Under the pieces are notes generated by a model. It was not told the origin of the DNA. It saw only the letters and a list, made by a program, of their open reading frames with translations, and did not search any database. Of a stretch of 64,000 nt of DNA, positions 37,500-50,142 are shown in pieces (the stretch's first letter is position 1; each line of letters opens with the position of its first letter). A program made the position numbers and the translations under genes. The DNA is taken from assembly GCA_021234535.1 (NCBI GenBank), contig CM037838.1:24219969-24283968 (forward strand), in the 5' to 3' direction. The stretch comes from Stichopus chloronotus. Lineage: Eukaryota > Echinodermata > Holothuroidea > Aspidochirotida > Stichopodidae.

Positions 37500-39580
37500 T
37501 AGTTTAGGGTTAAAAATCATCGCGGGTATACTTTAGGAGAATTTAGTACGTAAGCAAAATATGATGATCGTTACTAGATATCAGGACGATCAGTAGATAG
37601 ATAGGTCTTAAACTACATACCAAAATGAATAATAAAATGGAAATGCATCATAGTTGAAATAGTGCTGACTTGATTTAAATGACATTCGTGTTACAGGAAC
37701 CTATACTCTGAGGATGAAAAATTTTGACAGTGCGTTTTCTTTTAACAAAGTCAAATTTTACTTTGGTGAATTAAAATCGCTGACATGTCAATATTGTTTC
37801 TAAAGTCAATAATCTTCTGGCAAAAATAAATTTCCTAGGAATAACACACTATTTCAAGGTCAAAGAAACTTTGGTTGTATATGTTATTAGAATAGTAGCT
37901 ACATATAAATCAGTACGGCACATATCTAAAGACATGATGAAGACACACCGTCATTCAAGTAAGCAAACGACCAAGAAGTGATGCTGCCATATGTATTAAA
38001 AGTAAATATTGTAGTTCTCAGTAATACATATTTTTTCGATGCATAATCTCTGGCACTTTCATGGAATAAGTTGAGTTCATAGGCAGTTCAATTGAAAAAC
38101 ATGTTTGTTATCTTATAAGGCGGACTTTTGACTTTTACTAACATAAAGCAGTGTTGAAAGGAGCGCCAAAGCGTTTTCGAACAGGTTTGTTTCGATGTTC
38201 ACTGAGTTTTCGCCGCGAAGGCATCGCTTCCCCCAAGACCTTTTAGTACTTCATCTTCCAGGCGACTTCACCAATACATCGTAGCAGAGGAAATATTATT
38301 TCACAGGAACGGGTCTGTCTTACCACAAGTAGCCGCTTAGTTACCGCATGGGAACATTTACTTCTTAAGAAGATCCTTTTATTGCGACTGGTCCCGAACA
38401 TTTCATATTAACGATATGTCATTTTTCGAGAAGAGTCTCTTGCGACCGTAATCGCCAACACTTTGCAGGAAGTTCCCACATTTTTACAACTGAACTCCAA
38501 CAACTAGGTCTATTACATTGGCGTTCTCTTTGTAATTTGGCACTGTAGAAGGTGTTACGACTGAAAGTTGAAGTTATGCTAATCCTGATTTTCTGAAGGT
38601 TTGATAAGAGTTCCAATTCATAAGGGATGAGTATGTCTTAAAGCACCCTCTTCTGGGTGATATATCCGATTTCTCGTTAGTGTCTAAGGAACTTATATTC
38701 ACGGCCTGCTTGTATCCTATAAAAGTAGACCGACGACAGACTATGAAGACAGACTGACGTACAAGAATAACATTCCATAAAATACTGAGAACGGCGTGAA
38801 CCATTTCATAGTAAGTTTCTAAAACTTTTAAAGTCGTGAACAAAACGGATATCTTTGGCTTTATGTAGGCAGGTTTACAGGAAAGAAGTAGACGTATCTC
38901 CTTCTAAATTACACGTCCCTGGTGGGAGGTAGATTTAAAATTCTTAGAGTAACTGCGTGCATGTCAGTTTCATACGTAGAAAATCTTCATAAATAGAGAA
39001 TGGATTACAGTTTCTCTGTACTTCCAAATGTGGTGATAGGTTTTGTAGGCATATTCTCACCAGTTATCATTGAAGGTTTAACTGTATATAGTAAGCTGTA
39101 TTTCTTTAGTGGTGAACTTTTCAATCTGGAAATTTTTAAATTTCAGGAGATGCTACCGGTGGTTTGATTTCATTTCCTTTTTTGTAATAACGTGTTCTTT
39201 AATTTTCACTTTTGTAGGATTTTCCGCCTGCAAGACATCAAACCAGACTTAATTGTGGGACTATAGTATTGGTCAACACAACAGGTTTGAGCATGTCATG
39301 ACTGCATTGTTTGTCATTGCTTTCTTGATAAAAAAAAAAAAAAAAAACATTTGCTGAATCTTGCTTATTTTGTATTGACTTAACTACGACTTAAGTAATT
39401 AAATGTGATCTCTTGGCTTGACATGAATTTAAATTGTGAATCAAGATTATATACAGAGCGTGTTCAGATTAGACCCTGAGTCAATGATACATGCCAACAT
39501 GTGTGAACTCCACATTCTAGCTTACAGTATATGTGGGGTATTTCGTATGCATGGGAATATGTCCCTTTGGATAGAACATT
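37500..39580. other. Intron with one repeat fragment
   Basis: No exon recognised. The block about 38140-38310 (TTCGCCGCGAAGGCATCGCTTC-like) is related to 44215-44370 (TTCGCCGGGAAGGCATCCCTTC-like), an unclassified dispersed repeat. A-tract near 39331. Confidence 0.5.
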
Positions 39581-39581
39581 A

Positions 39582-40148
39582 TTAAAAGGACGGTCTAGCC
39601 ACAAATATAGCTTTGATATGTTGAAGAGTAAGTTAATCTGACCATTACAGTGAAACTTCCATTCAATTCCCATGTGTGGTTCCGGAGATATGAGCAGTTG
39701 AAGTTGCCACATTTGTTGCTAACAGTTGACTTGAAGAAAGCAGGAGTGATAGTATCTCCCCACATTGATAAAGCATTTTATGTTTTTCTTTAAACTTTAC
39801 ACCAAAGTTAATACTCCAATGTCTAGTGCTATCATAATGTGAATGTATGAGGGGTATGAGAGTTTTGCGACCTTCACATAACCAGTACCTAAGCTGACCA
39901 CCTATTGATTTCAAGGTCGAAATGATAAATTCAATAATAAAGAAAACAAAAGACTATTCAGCCATGTGAGGAGATGACGTCACTCCTGCTTGCCTCAAGT
40001 TCACAGTTGGTAGAAAAGAGGGGTAACTTCAACTGGTAATATCTTGAGAACTACACATGAGAACTGAATCGAAGCTTTACCAGAATGGTTGGATAAACTT
40101 ACTCTTCAACATATCCAATCTCAATTTGTGGCTAGACCATCCTTTTAA
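39582..40148. mobile_element. Long-TIR MITE with TTAA target duplication
   Basis: TTAA at 39582-39585 and 40145-40148 flank inverted arms of about 120-130 bases: AAGGACGGTCTAGCCACAAA on the left and, reversed, AAGGATGGTCTAGCCACAAA on the right, both continuing through ATATGTTGAAGAGTAAGTT. TTAA duplication is typical of piggyBac-like elements. No transposase. Relatives lie at 30190-30450 and 45800-46020. Confidence 0.8.
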
Positions 40149-40423
40149 GTGACAGTGACAATCCAGCAGTAATCATGAAGTACATTTACATGATGTGCAT
40201 CATGGACTTGTATGATTTTGACTAGAGTATGCCCACCGAATGTGCTCTTGTGTGAATAGATCAAAGATTTCACTTGCTTTAAATACAAAAGTTCACAATA
40301 TGTGAGTTATACAAAGACCATCCAACAAGTTTGTCTAAGTCTGTTTATCATTCTCACCCTAGATCTCAACATTTACTACCATTTTGTTTGGCTGAGTCTT
40401 GTATAGCCTAGCTATGAAAATTA

Positions 40424-40455
40424 TGACCTAATCCTTCTTCCTGTCATGGAACTTA
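40424..40455 (-). pseudogene. Fragment of the CCP exon 33918-34094
   Basis: The minus strand shows the acceptor-side edge of the type Y exon (CAGGAAGAAGGATTAG) joined to upstream intron resembling that above 34094 (about 34095-34200 matches about 40456-40560). The rest of the exon is missing, so it cannot encode a module. Confidence 0.5.
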
Positions 40456-40769
40456 AAACAAAAACGATGTTACACATGTAGATGGGTAGCTTCAAATTAT
40501 ACAAACTGCATTGAACATGTGCAAGTCATAAGCGTTATTCCTGTATTCGAGTTTGAAAGTCTAAACTTGTCTAGAGTTTTGATCATATGTATAGAAGAAC
40601 TACCAGCACTGTTGGAATCAAATCATATCTACCACAAGCGGATTGTGTATGACTACGTAAATCTTGACTTCAAAAGGAATGCAGTTAAGAAGAATTCAGT
40701 TAAGCTAGATGTCATCGATTCCTCATCAAAGTAAAACTGATTAAAGAAATGTCAGTACTATCATCTTAC

Positions 40770-40946
40770 TTTCGTCACAACTAGGTATCTCAGGGGTCCA
40801 TCGACCCAAATCACATGAAGCTTGTCCTAACTGTGACAATTTGTAACCTCTGTGACATGTCACCGATAAGATTGTCCCTTGTTCTAGACGATTAGTCGAA
40901 AAGGTAATATCACCATTCAGTATATTCCCCGGGGACTCGCATGGAA
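40770..40946 (-). CDS. Internal exon: CCP module type Y, duplicate of 31179-31355
   Basis: A 177-base exon (59 residues), four cysteines and GRWTPEIPSC. It is clearly a copy of the exon at 31179-31355: same length, mostly conservative changes (NILNGDITFS versus NVPNGDITYS), and matching intron on both sides. Acceptor TTTCAG|TT and donor GAAA|GTAAGA are intact and phase 1-1, so it may be spliced in. Confidence 0.82.
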
Positions 40947-41699
40947 CTGAAAGATCAACAGAAATGGAGAATTAGACAGAGTGCTTAAAGGAAGAAATAG
41001 TAAAGAGAGTGAGGAAGGGCTCGTATTCTCGAAACTGGACGTATTCACTCTTTTTGCAAAAAAGGAAACATGGAAAATTAAGATTTCGCATGAATTTGTC
41101 TTCTTTAGTAATTTTATTTTAAGCTTTTGGGAAAACAAGTCACTCCTACAGGAACTGAACAATTTCGTCCATTTTGCCACGAACAAGGAAAGGGGGAACC
41201 ATGTTGAATATAATATCTTCAATATACATAATCATGTGCGATGTGCGGACTCATTAAAGAAACAAAGAGCCATTAAGGAAAGTGTTAAAGTATCGCATAT
41301 AGAATAAAATATAATAAAAGAACACGCATTACTGATAAAACATCTTTGCTTCATTTCTCAGTAGTATGGGGCACGTTAAGTGTAACAAAATATTGGCGAA
41401 CCAAAACTAGACACACCAACAACAGGTAAGAGATCATTAATTTTTAAGAACAACAGTCATTTTTAAATGCCTTTCTTCCAAATGGCACCTCAGCTGTTCA
41501 TACCACACACTTAACAATGTCACAAGATGTGGCATCATGTCATTCACAAAGAAATCACGGACGAGAATCTTAAGTATATCTTAAGAACAACTTCCAAAAC
41601 TGCATAGAAATCCCAGAACTCACCTGGTTTGGGTATTAACAAACGACTCACTGACTTGCCTGAACACCACAAATGCACTCCCATCTACCATAACCAACT

Positions 41700-43480
41700 C
41701 ATTCTAGTCTGCGCCCCACACGCCAGGTTGACCTTTGACTAATTTGCAATGGTAGCCGCCAAAGCATGCAGTCGCTTCTCGCAAGGAGAACGTCGTCTCC
41801 ACCATCAGACTGGCGTCAACTAAGACGAAATCGAGGATGCTTTCCCTACCATCCAGAGGGCCAGGCCTTCTTCGCGGGGCAGTTTCAGGCTAGGCTTCAG
41901 GAGGAAAGTTCCAGACGAGAAACTATTGCAAAGTCCGACTTCAGACTCCAACAACCAAGCCAGAGAGGGATAGGCAATAGATTCTAACGGTCTGATAGAG
42001 GCAAGCAGAGGGCCAACCAGAGAGGAGGCAACCAGGGGCAGTGGCAAATGAAGGGGGTATGGCAACACCAACTAACAGTTGTAAGGCTCTTCGAGACGTG
42101 GCCAGCAGAATACTGTGACGACTAGGACTGATGGCAGCCAGCCAATCACGACTCCCAGATCGGTCCTCAACACCCGGACCGAAGTGTGCCCATCTCATCT
42201 CGGAGGATCCCTAGGTGGGGAGACTTTTGGAATTGCACAAGTGTGGGGGCCGATCCCTTAGTAGTCGAAATCCTCAGGCGCGGCTACCAAATCGAATTCA
42301 CCTCGTGTCCGCCTCCTGGGGTGGAGACGAATATTCGACTGTCCCCAAGGACCGCCGTCAAAAAGAGGCATTGGAGGCAGAAATTTCCGCTCTGCCAGCT
42401 AAGCGACCTGTTGTCCTGCCGTCGGCTGAGGAGGGATCCCTCTTCCGATCGTCGTTCTTTCTAACCACCAAAATGATGGGTCGTGTCGACCAATTTTGAA
42501 TTTGGAGCCTCTAGACCAAAGCTTTGTCCGCTCGAAACTTTCAGTATGGAAACTATGGCGATCATCTTGCCAACCTCGAAGGTGGGGGCTTTGGTAGCGA
42601 GCATCGATCTGAAGGACGCGTACTTACTCATGCCAATATACCAGGACTTACGTACGCTTTCTCGTACGCTTTTCTGGCCTTCGGATACCCAGGGAAGACT
42701 ACGTCTCCCCCTTCGACCTTTACACATCACCTCGGGTCTTCACGGGAGTAGCCGGCGTGATCTTCGATTTCCTAAGAACCCAAGGCGTCCTGATCTTTGC
42801 CTAGCTGGCCACTGACCACTGGCTCATCCTGGGAGAGTCCCAACAACATGCTCACGAAAAACGCTTGCCTCGAGCTTAGTACGCTGTAGCGATTAGGCTT
42901 GATTGTAAATTACGCCAAATCCAATTTGACCCAGCCTCAACAGGTTCCATTGTTGGGGGTAATTCTCGACTTCCAGAGGGGAATAGGCCTTACCATCTCC
43001 CATCGAGGGGAGACTAGAGTTTCTTCTAGAGGGAAAGCCACAGACAGTGTTCTACTGGCTCAGAGCTCACGGAATGATGGCCAGTCTAGTAGAAGTGGTT
43101 CATCTTTGCCGTCTAAGAATTCGCCCGCAACAGATCCACTTACTCAAGTCCTGCCAGCCAGAGGCGGGGCACATGAGAACTTTGATCCCGACGGAGGAGG
43201 CCCAGACATGTCTGTCCCAGACACCCGTGATTTCAGGACTTCGATTTCTTGTCGACATCCCGGTTCTCCTCCCGGACAAGCCCAACAAAACCGCCTGGGG
43301 ACAGAACCTCAAGGACATCATAAGCTTTCAGCTTCTTTCGTGGAGATTATCAGGAGATGACGGCTCCACTAGCGGCTTCAGAAAAGTTATTATTCAGCTT
43401 CTCAGGGGAATGTTTATCTCTCGGCCGGTGAAGAAGCGCTTGTCCCCCTACTGGGGTCTCTCAGAGGTTCTGTGAGACTT
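41700..43480 (+). mobile_element. Decayed DIRS-like retroelement
   Basis: Plus-strand pieces in changing frames: ASIDLKDAYLLMPIYQDLR (about 42595-42655), DHWLILGESQQHAHEK at about 42815-42860, and GLIVNYAKSNLTQPQQVPLL (about 42897-42957) followed by GVILDFQRGIGL. These match reverse-transcriptase blocks of DIRS-type elements. The catalytic Y-x-D-D position reads ATDH after an in-frame stop, and several frameshifts are present, so it is inactive. RNase H and tyrosine recombinase are not clearly seen. Confidence 0.65.
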
Positions 43481-43866
43481 GGCCCACCCCCCCCCCCACA
43501 CAAACATAGATTTTCTTTAATTTATGATAACAAAGATATTTGTGTTCAGTAGAGAACACAGAAAAATACCATGCAAACATGGAGTATATACGTTATTGGC
43601 CTAATTTTAGGTTACAGTAGTCTGTTTACTTGAAAGGGGGTCACAAGCTCAAACACTTACATTGGTAAAACTTACTTGTCACATGACTAAAAACAAAGAC
43701 AATTATTTGTATTGTTATAGCAAAATATTTCCGTTGTAGTTACAGCTTGTTACACAGGCCACAGTCGCTTTTTGAACTTGCATAAAAAAAAATTTCAGCA
43801 TCGTTCTTCTTTACTATCTTTTCGAAAAATATTACATTTTGTTATAAATATGGGAAGTCCTCTTAC

Positions 43867-44091
43867 TCTTCTCGCAGGTAGGTAGTGTTGACGACCAACG
43901 TTGATTGTTGTTTCTACGATGGCAAGTGGATTGATGAGAAACTTCAACTGGAATTCTGTATCCCCTGAGACACGTGAATGACCTGATTGTTCCTACCGGT
44001 TTGAGATCCGGATGGGTGCAGGATATGCCACCGGGATGACTGTAGCTTATGGTAAGTCCAACAGTTTGGGCAGTTTCCATTGGACACGCAC
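43867..44091 (-). CDS. Internal exon: CCP (sushi) module with insertion
   Basis: A 225-base exon (75 residues), long for one CCP. The core GTIRSFTCLRGYRI and the ending RWSSTLPTCEK match the type-Y CCPs downstream; an extra stretch with a fifth cysteine (GGISCTHPDLKP) sits in the first half. Acceptor TCTTAG|GT, donor AAGA|GTAAGA, phase 1-1. It lies just above a decayed DIRS-like element (41.7-43.5 kb). Confidence 0.8.
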
Positions 44092-44099
44092 CTAAGAAA

Positions 44100-47000
44100 A
44101 TTCAAAAAATTAATGATGGATATGTTGTTGTTTTTGAGCGAGTCTCTGGGATAGTACTTTTTTTATTTGTTACTCTACAAACAACTTTAACCCTCTGGTT
44201 GCTTAATGCGAAATGTCTACAGGTACCCCTTATCACAAGGGTTACATTGTCGCGACTTCACTGTGTCTTCGCCGGGAAGGCATCCCTTCGCCACAAGATT
44301 TTTCAGTTCTTCACCTTTCGAGAACTTTACCAAAACTTCGCAGAAGAGGATTTATCATATATCCGATTTCACGTTTTCTCGTATCCAAGTAATTAAAGGT
44401 TAATCAACGTTGGACCGTGTATTAACGGCAGGATAATGCACAATCGCGTGTTAATGCAAGCGACGCACGAGGGAGCAGCCCGAGTGCATCCAACGATAGC
44501 ATTAACCCCGAGAGTTAAATTAACGGAATTCTCCAACAAAAACAAAAACCAACAAAAACTTCACTTAATATATGAGATTCCTTACCGTTCTATCAGTTAA
44601 ACATAACTATTTTACCAGAGGAAACTTCTTTAGATGTGAAATAACGCTTTGAAAGTTGGGCTTCAGCACAAGCCTGAAAATGTGTAACGTAGAACCGACA
44701 AAAACCGTTTTCAATTTTTTTTTTGCAGTGTTCCTGTTTCTGACAAGGTCTTGGACGGAAAAGCTCTTTCGTTCAGAGATTATGAAAACCCTATGAATGT
44801 CTACTTTCAGTAAGATACTTTCAGTAAGATACATTCCCTAAGATACTAACATACTAAGCACATGAAACCAGATGAGCTCTTATTGTGATGGACATAAAAT
44901 TTAATTGCTGATTAAATTTAAGAACCACCAAACCAAGTGAAGGTAAACTGTGTAATTAGCTCAAAGGTATTTCTATCCTTTTTTCGTCGGCACCAGTTCA
45001 ATATCATTCACAGACCAACGTCACTTAAGTCAACTAATCCTTAAGCAATCAGGTAGCTCCGAACAATGCTTTTAAACGTAGGTCTATGTCACTCCCTGGT
45101 GAAACAAAGGTTTTATCACCAAATAAGAGATCAGAACAGTTCTGTAACCCACAGCTTGAGCTAAAAATCAAGGGCAATGTTCAATCTAGATTTGTCGGTA
45201 CTACGTCAGAACCGAGTGATTTCTAGCAACAGGCTAGTACCTCGAATATTTACTAAAATAATTCATTTTGCGAATTCTTTGAGATATTTCCTCAAAATGA
45301 GAACGATTACTTGTCTACAATAATGTTTGCATCTTTTTAAGAGACAACAATAATGTTTGCATCTTTTTAAGAGACATAAGAAGCGATGGTGGAGAATTCC
45401 TTTAGTATAAACAGGGAGCTGTTATTTAGCAGGAGAGAGTGCTAAAAAATTCAGTTAATGCTAATACTTTAATATCCCCAATTTGAGTAACGATAAACTG
45501 TGCAATTAGGCCAAAGGCATTTCTTTCCTTTATGCAACGTTTCCGAATCAATACAATTCACCCAGCCGCTCCATCCTTCAACTTAATCCTTAAACAAGAA
45601 TCTCGCTCAGAACAGTGGTTTGATGTAGGTTTGTAACGCCAACACTTAACGAACAGATGGCATACAACTCGAAACAACTATTTAACTAAGATGAATGGAT
45701 ACCTTTAGTCCATTCCTTCCGACGTTAGCAGATGCACATGAACTACATAAGCAAAAGTCTAATTTTTTGATATAAAGTATAGCTGAGAAGTTTCCTTACT
45801 AAGGATAGTCCAGCCACAAATATAGATTTGATTTGTTGAAGAGTAAGTAATCTGACCATTAGTGAAACTTCCTTTCAAGTCTCATGCGTGATTTCCAAGA
45901 TATGCGCAATTGAATTTGCCACATTTGTTACCGAAAGTTGACTTCACACAAGCAGGAGTGATGTCATCTATCCCACACTGATGAAGCATTTTTATGTTTT
46001 TCTGTAAACTTTAAGTTACTGTTTAATTTCTTGAACTTGTCCAACTACACGGCGCTGCCTCGACGAAAATCGTTATCACTTTCTGCAAGCCAGAAAGAAA
46101 TGTCTACTCCTAAATTGTGTTTGAAAAAAAGGATTGCCGGTGTAGCGGTACAAACGTTCCCCTGTGACAGGAGATAGTGTCCTGGTGTCCTACGGACAGT
46201 AATTCAAGGAGAATGTGTCCGTAGAACCGTTAAGTCGGATGGGTTTGTGTCCAGTGAACAGAATTTCCTGTCAGGCCGGACATTTCTAAAACAGGAAAAT
46301 TTGTCTGTATCTAGTAATATGTGTCCACGTGCACCCTGGGGTGCAAAATATACTGTGGTGAAAGACATTGTGATACAAATATCAGCAAGGCAATATGTCG
46401 CTGAGTTTCTAGCTTTCTGTTTAGTTGCCAAAACAACTCCCTGCTTAAAGTGTGTAACGATCTCAATGTGGCACACTTGTACACATGGCTACTGTATGCA
46501 TAGAGAGAAGATTTAACCTCTCTTCCGCCCTCGTCCACCTTTATTAACTAAAATAACACCGCACCAAATTGAAGCAAATTCAAGCCCATCTCCACTGGCT
46601 TAGATATCTGTGTCAAGCTGTGTCAATTTTACTGCTATGATAATTTAAATATGGAAGAATAAGCTTGCATTTCTCTTTTTGTCTCTCTTCCCTCGCGGTC
46701 TTCCGAAATGAGGTCACAAATGCCGCTTCAGTTTTTCCGTTTATTACAATTGACATGACAGATGACAATTTCTGTTTTCCTTTTAGAGTTACGTTTTTCT
46801 TTCACAGTTCACCCCGTCCACCCACGGATCCATTTTTTGGGGGAGGTACATTAAATATATAATAATATTAAATATTGTTATATTAAATATTGTGGAAGAA
46901 GGTCTCCTATCTGAAGAATTCACACGAAAATATGAATCTTAATATGGTGTACGAGTATCTCTATCAAACAGTAATGAGAAGAGCAACAGTGATATATCTG

Positions 47001-50000
47001 TGATATAATATTAATTTAAGGCACAATTTGACCATTTTGTTAAAGTTTGTGGTGCCCTTGCACCCACTCACCCTCCACCATCCCCTTTTTCCTCCCACTT
47101 TTCATCGTGGGGTTTCTGCACAGTGCACTATGATACTATAAAACAACATAACTGGGACAATAATTTTTCTGACATTATCATGAAGTTCATATCGCTGTCG
47201 TTTTGAACTGAAAAATTGAAAAGCTTGACATAACTGATACAATTACCTTTATCGATATCTATAAATATACTCCGGTTTTGATTCAAAGCAGTTTGGTTTA
47301 AATAAGCATTGGTGTACTGACGGACTACCGGTTAACAAAATGTTTTTAATGATAAGCTTCATACATACTGCAGCGGCGGATCAAGGTTTCTCCAAGGAGG
47401 GGGGGGGGGGGGGTGACCATGCATGGCTTGTGGATGATGAGAGATGCTCGTCCTATGGTCTAAGGGGGAAGGAGTGTCTCTGGGGCATAGCCAGGTTTTT
47501 TGTGAGGGGAAAAATCGACTTATCACCGATAGTTTAACCACCGCCATTGGGGGAGGAGTATTAAGGGAGGGGGGTTCTACCATGGCTTAGGTCAGGATTT
47601 CAGTCAGTTCACAGATAGGCCTACGTGGCATGAGGAGAGGTCTAAGGGGATGGGACCCCCTTTTCTTTGCCTAAAAAGGATCATATGTTACCCTTTTCCG
47701 TTTGCCAGTCATGGTGCAGAATTGTTTTCCTTTTGACCCCCCCCCCCCCTTAAAAAGTATTAGAGGGGGAACTGACTCCCGACAGATTATCTAACTGGAG
47801 CGCCACAATCGTTTGGGGTGAAGCGCCACAGAAAATTGTAGTAGAACAAATTTTGGTTTTTCAGTCCTTTCAGATGGCCGGAAACAACACTTCCTGGTTG
47901 TTCCAAGCTGCATATACCCTTGAAAACGGATCTCATGCCTTCAATTTCTCAATTAATGAAATAAAAATCAACGTATGAAATGGTAAATACATATCAGATG
48001 GGTTGAGATGATGCAAGAATAATAACCATGAATTATGTCTCCTGTTTTACAGTAACATTTGGCAAATAGTAGGGGATGGGGAAGGGGTGCTGAGCATACC
48101 TTCAGAACCCACTATTTTATTGGTTGTTAATAACACTTTTTAAGCTTGAAAATTCAAATGAAAATTTAAGGTAGGCGCTTGAACATTATATAACTCAGCG
48201 AAACGACGCAGAACAAGATTGTAAGTTGTTTTTTTTTTTTTGGGGGGGGGGGGACGCCTGAGTAAAATGAGCTTGTTGCATGCACCCGTGGTGAAACATT
48301 TCCAACATTTTCTTTAAAAAAATGAAAATGACGTACTTGTAAACAGAAGAATTTGCGTACTTTTAAGCAGTAGAGTTGAAAATTAAACATAAATTTAAAT
48401 AATGGAATTGAAAAAAAAATGGCATAATGACAGAGCATTGGTTCTTATTGTCAATAGCTTTAGTTGGCATTGACAGCCAATGATTTTGGGGCCCTTTTTC
48501 AATTCCGCGTTGGGGTTCGAAAAAAAATAGAGGAACATTGCTTCTAGAACCTACGACATCATTAATATCCAAGATTTTGATTGACTGTTTGGGTACTGCC
48601 AAAGCGTCCATTATAGTCCATTATGAAAAAGAAATTATTCCAACAAAATATGCCTACATGGATGTCCGTAAACAAATTTAAAAGGGTCCTTGATCATGTT
48701 TTACTTGTTTAATATTAATTCGACGACTACATTGTCACGGTACAAACAACAACAAATAACGAGAAATTTTCTGGTAATGCTTGTAATGCTAATCAACGCC
48801 CGCCTTATTATACCACATATTCCTAGATGCTTTGTAAGCTAGCTGAGTTATATATTGGTACTCATTCTTGTTATACCTTATACCGAATTAATAGTTATAC
48901 AGCGAAAAGACACTGTTATAGTATTGCAATCCTTGTTAAAACAATAGTGTCTGTTCGAAGGGAAAATACAGTACATCCTTAAGGTAAGAGACAACATTTA
49001 ATGCCACACCGGTCTTGGGGCAGTTACCTTGTATGGTCTCTTTGTGCACGATCTTTCAGCACATTAATTTTCCGGTAATGATGATTGGAACACCACACAC
49101 ACTCATCGAGGTTCCACCACTCAGTTTGAATCTTCAATTTTCCCCTCCCCAGTTTAAGTATCTCCTGCTAGCTCATTCAAGGTTAATGGCCATTGCCTTA
49201 ACATATGCAAACTGATAACATATAGCTGACTCAGTTTTCCCTCGGTATTCTTTGAGTCATCAACCATCAAGGGTACTAAAAAGTGATTTGTAATTTTTTT
49301 TTTTTAGCCATCCACCATCAGGGATACTAAAAAGTGGTTTGTGAGAGACACCCGCGGTAAACAACATCAGATGTTCGAACGCTGTAACCTTCGAAGTCGG
49401 TGTGGATATGTAGTGTTTTTCTAATCTACATTCCCTTCATGTAACAGGTGCAGCCAACCAGTGCATGGGTACTACAAGTCCGTTCGAGATCTAAGACACA
49501 ATCTACTGTGACATAAAAGGTTGGAAAAAGTGTCTGTAGAACACAAATTCCTTAACGTGGACAGGTACTCCTTAGATAGGATATAGTGTCCCGCAGGACA
49601 CAATTCCACACGACATAGACTAATGGTCCTACGGACACATTCTCCGTGAACTACAGGTATTATCCGTACAACACCCAGACACACAGGCACATATATAATA
49701 AAATATTAGTTCCCAACATGAAGTCTGTCACCTCTTGGGGAAAAGATAAATAGAGAGTCGATTGCGAGACGGCAAAACCGATTCGGATCCACTCTTCTTT
49801 ATGTCTCTACTACGGACACAATTTGCAAAGTAGTCTTACATAGAATTTGGTTAGTATTTGGTATTAGATTTAGTGTGTGGACGTGTAGATGTACTCAGGT
49901 GTTTGAGGGTCATGCTTAAACAGGACAGAAGATAAAACTAGCGATTATTAATAAAAGAAATGATGTTTCGGTGAGCATGCAGACTAAACTTTCAGACATA

Positions 50001-50142
50001 TGGATAAAAGGTAATTCTTTCATTAAGATTGTAAACAGTGATATTTTCATGTAACTTTAATTGCATTCTTTCTTCTTTTTTTTTGTAATGCTTTATGTAA
50101 TTTGTAGTTGAGAACCAGCAAACGAAGGCAACAACCTCAAAC
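44100..50142. other. Six-kilobase stretch without exons, repeat fragments
   Basis: No CCP pattern on minus. Present: a repeat at 44215-44370 shared with 38.2 kb; a 30-base tandem duplication near 45316-45375 (ATAATGTTTGCATCTTTTTA twice); a half copy of the TTAA MITE at 45800-46020; and related GTGTCCGTAG/CTACGGACAC-rich blocks at 46130-46330 and 49440-49690. A G-rich segment with CAGCGGCGGATCAAGG at 47372 looks like a hAT end without a partner. Confidence 0.5.

Larger units (their letters stand above)
40420..41600. repeat. Mosaic of three intron/exon duplications
   Basis: Three blocks match different places: about 40420-40560 to 34070-34200, about 40600-41000 to 31030-31400 (including exon 31179-31355), and about 41090-41600 to 34380-34870. 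So an exon copy (40770-40946) and an exon fragment were brought together here. Confidence 0.75.

Noticed and set aside
42186..43475. Plus-strand frames of 90-150 codons as host genes
   Set aside because: They are fragments of a frameshifted DIRS-like retroelement.
47372..47760. CAGCGGCGGATCAAGG segment as a hAT element
   Set aside because: Looks like one terminal repeat, but no matching right end within about 1 kb.
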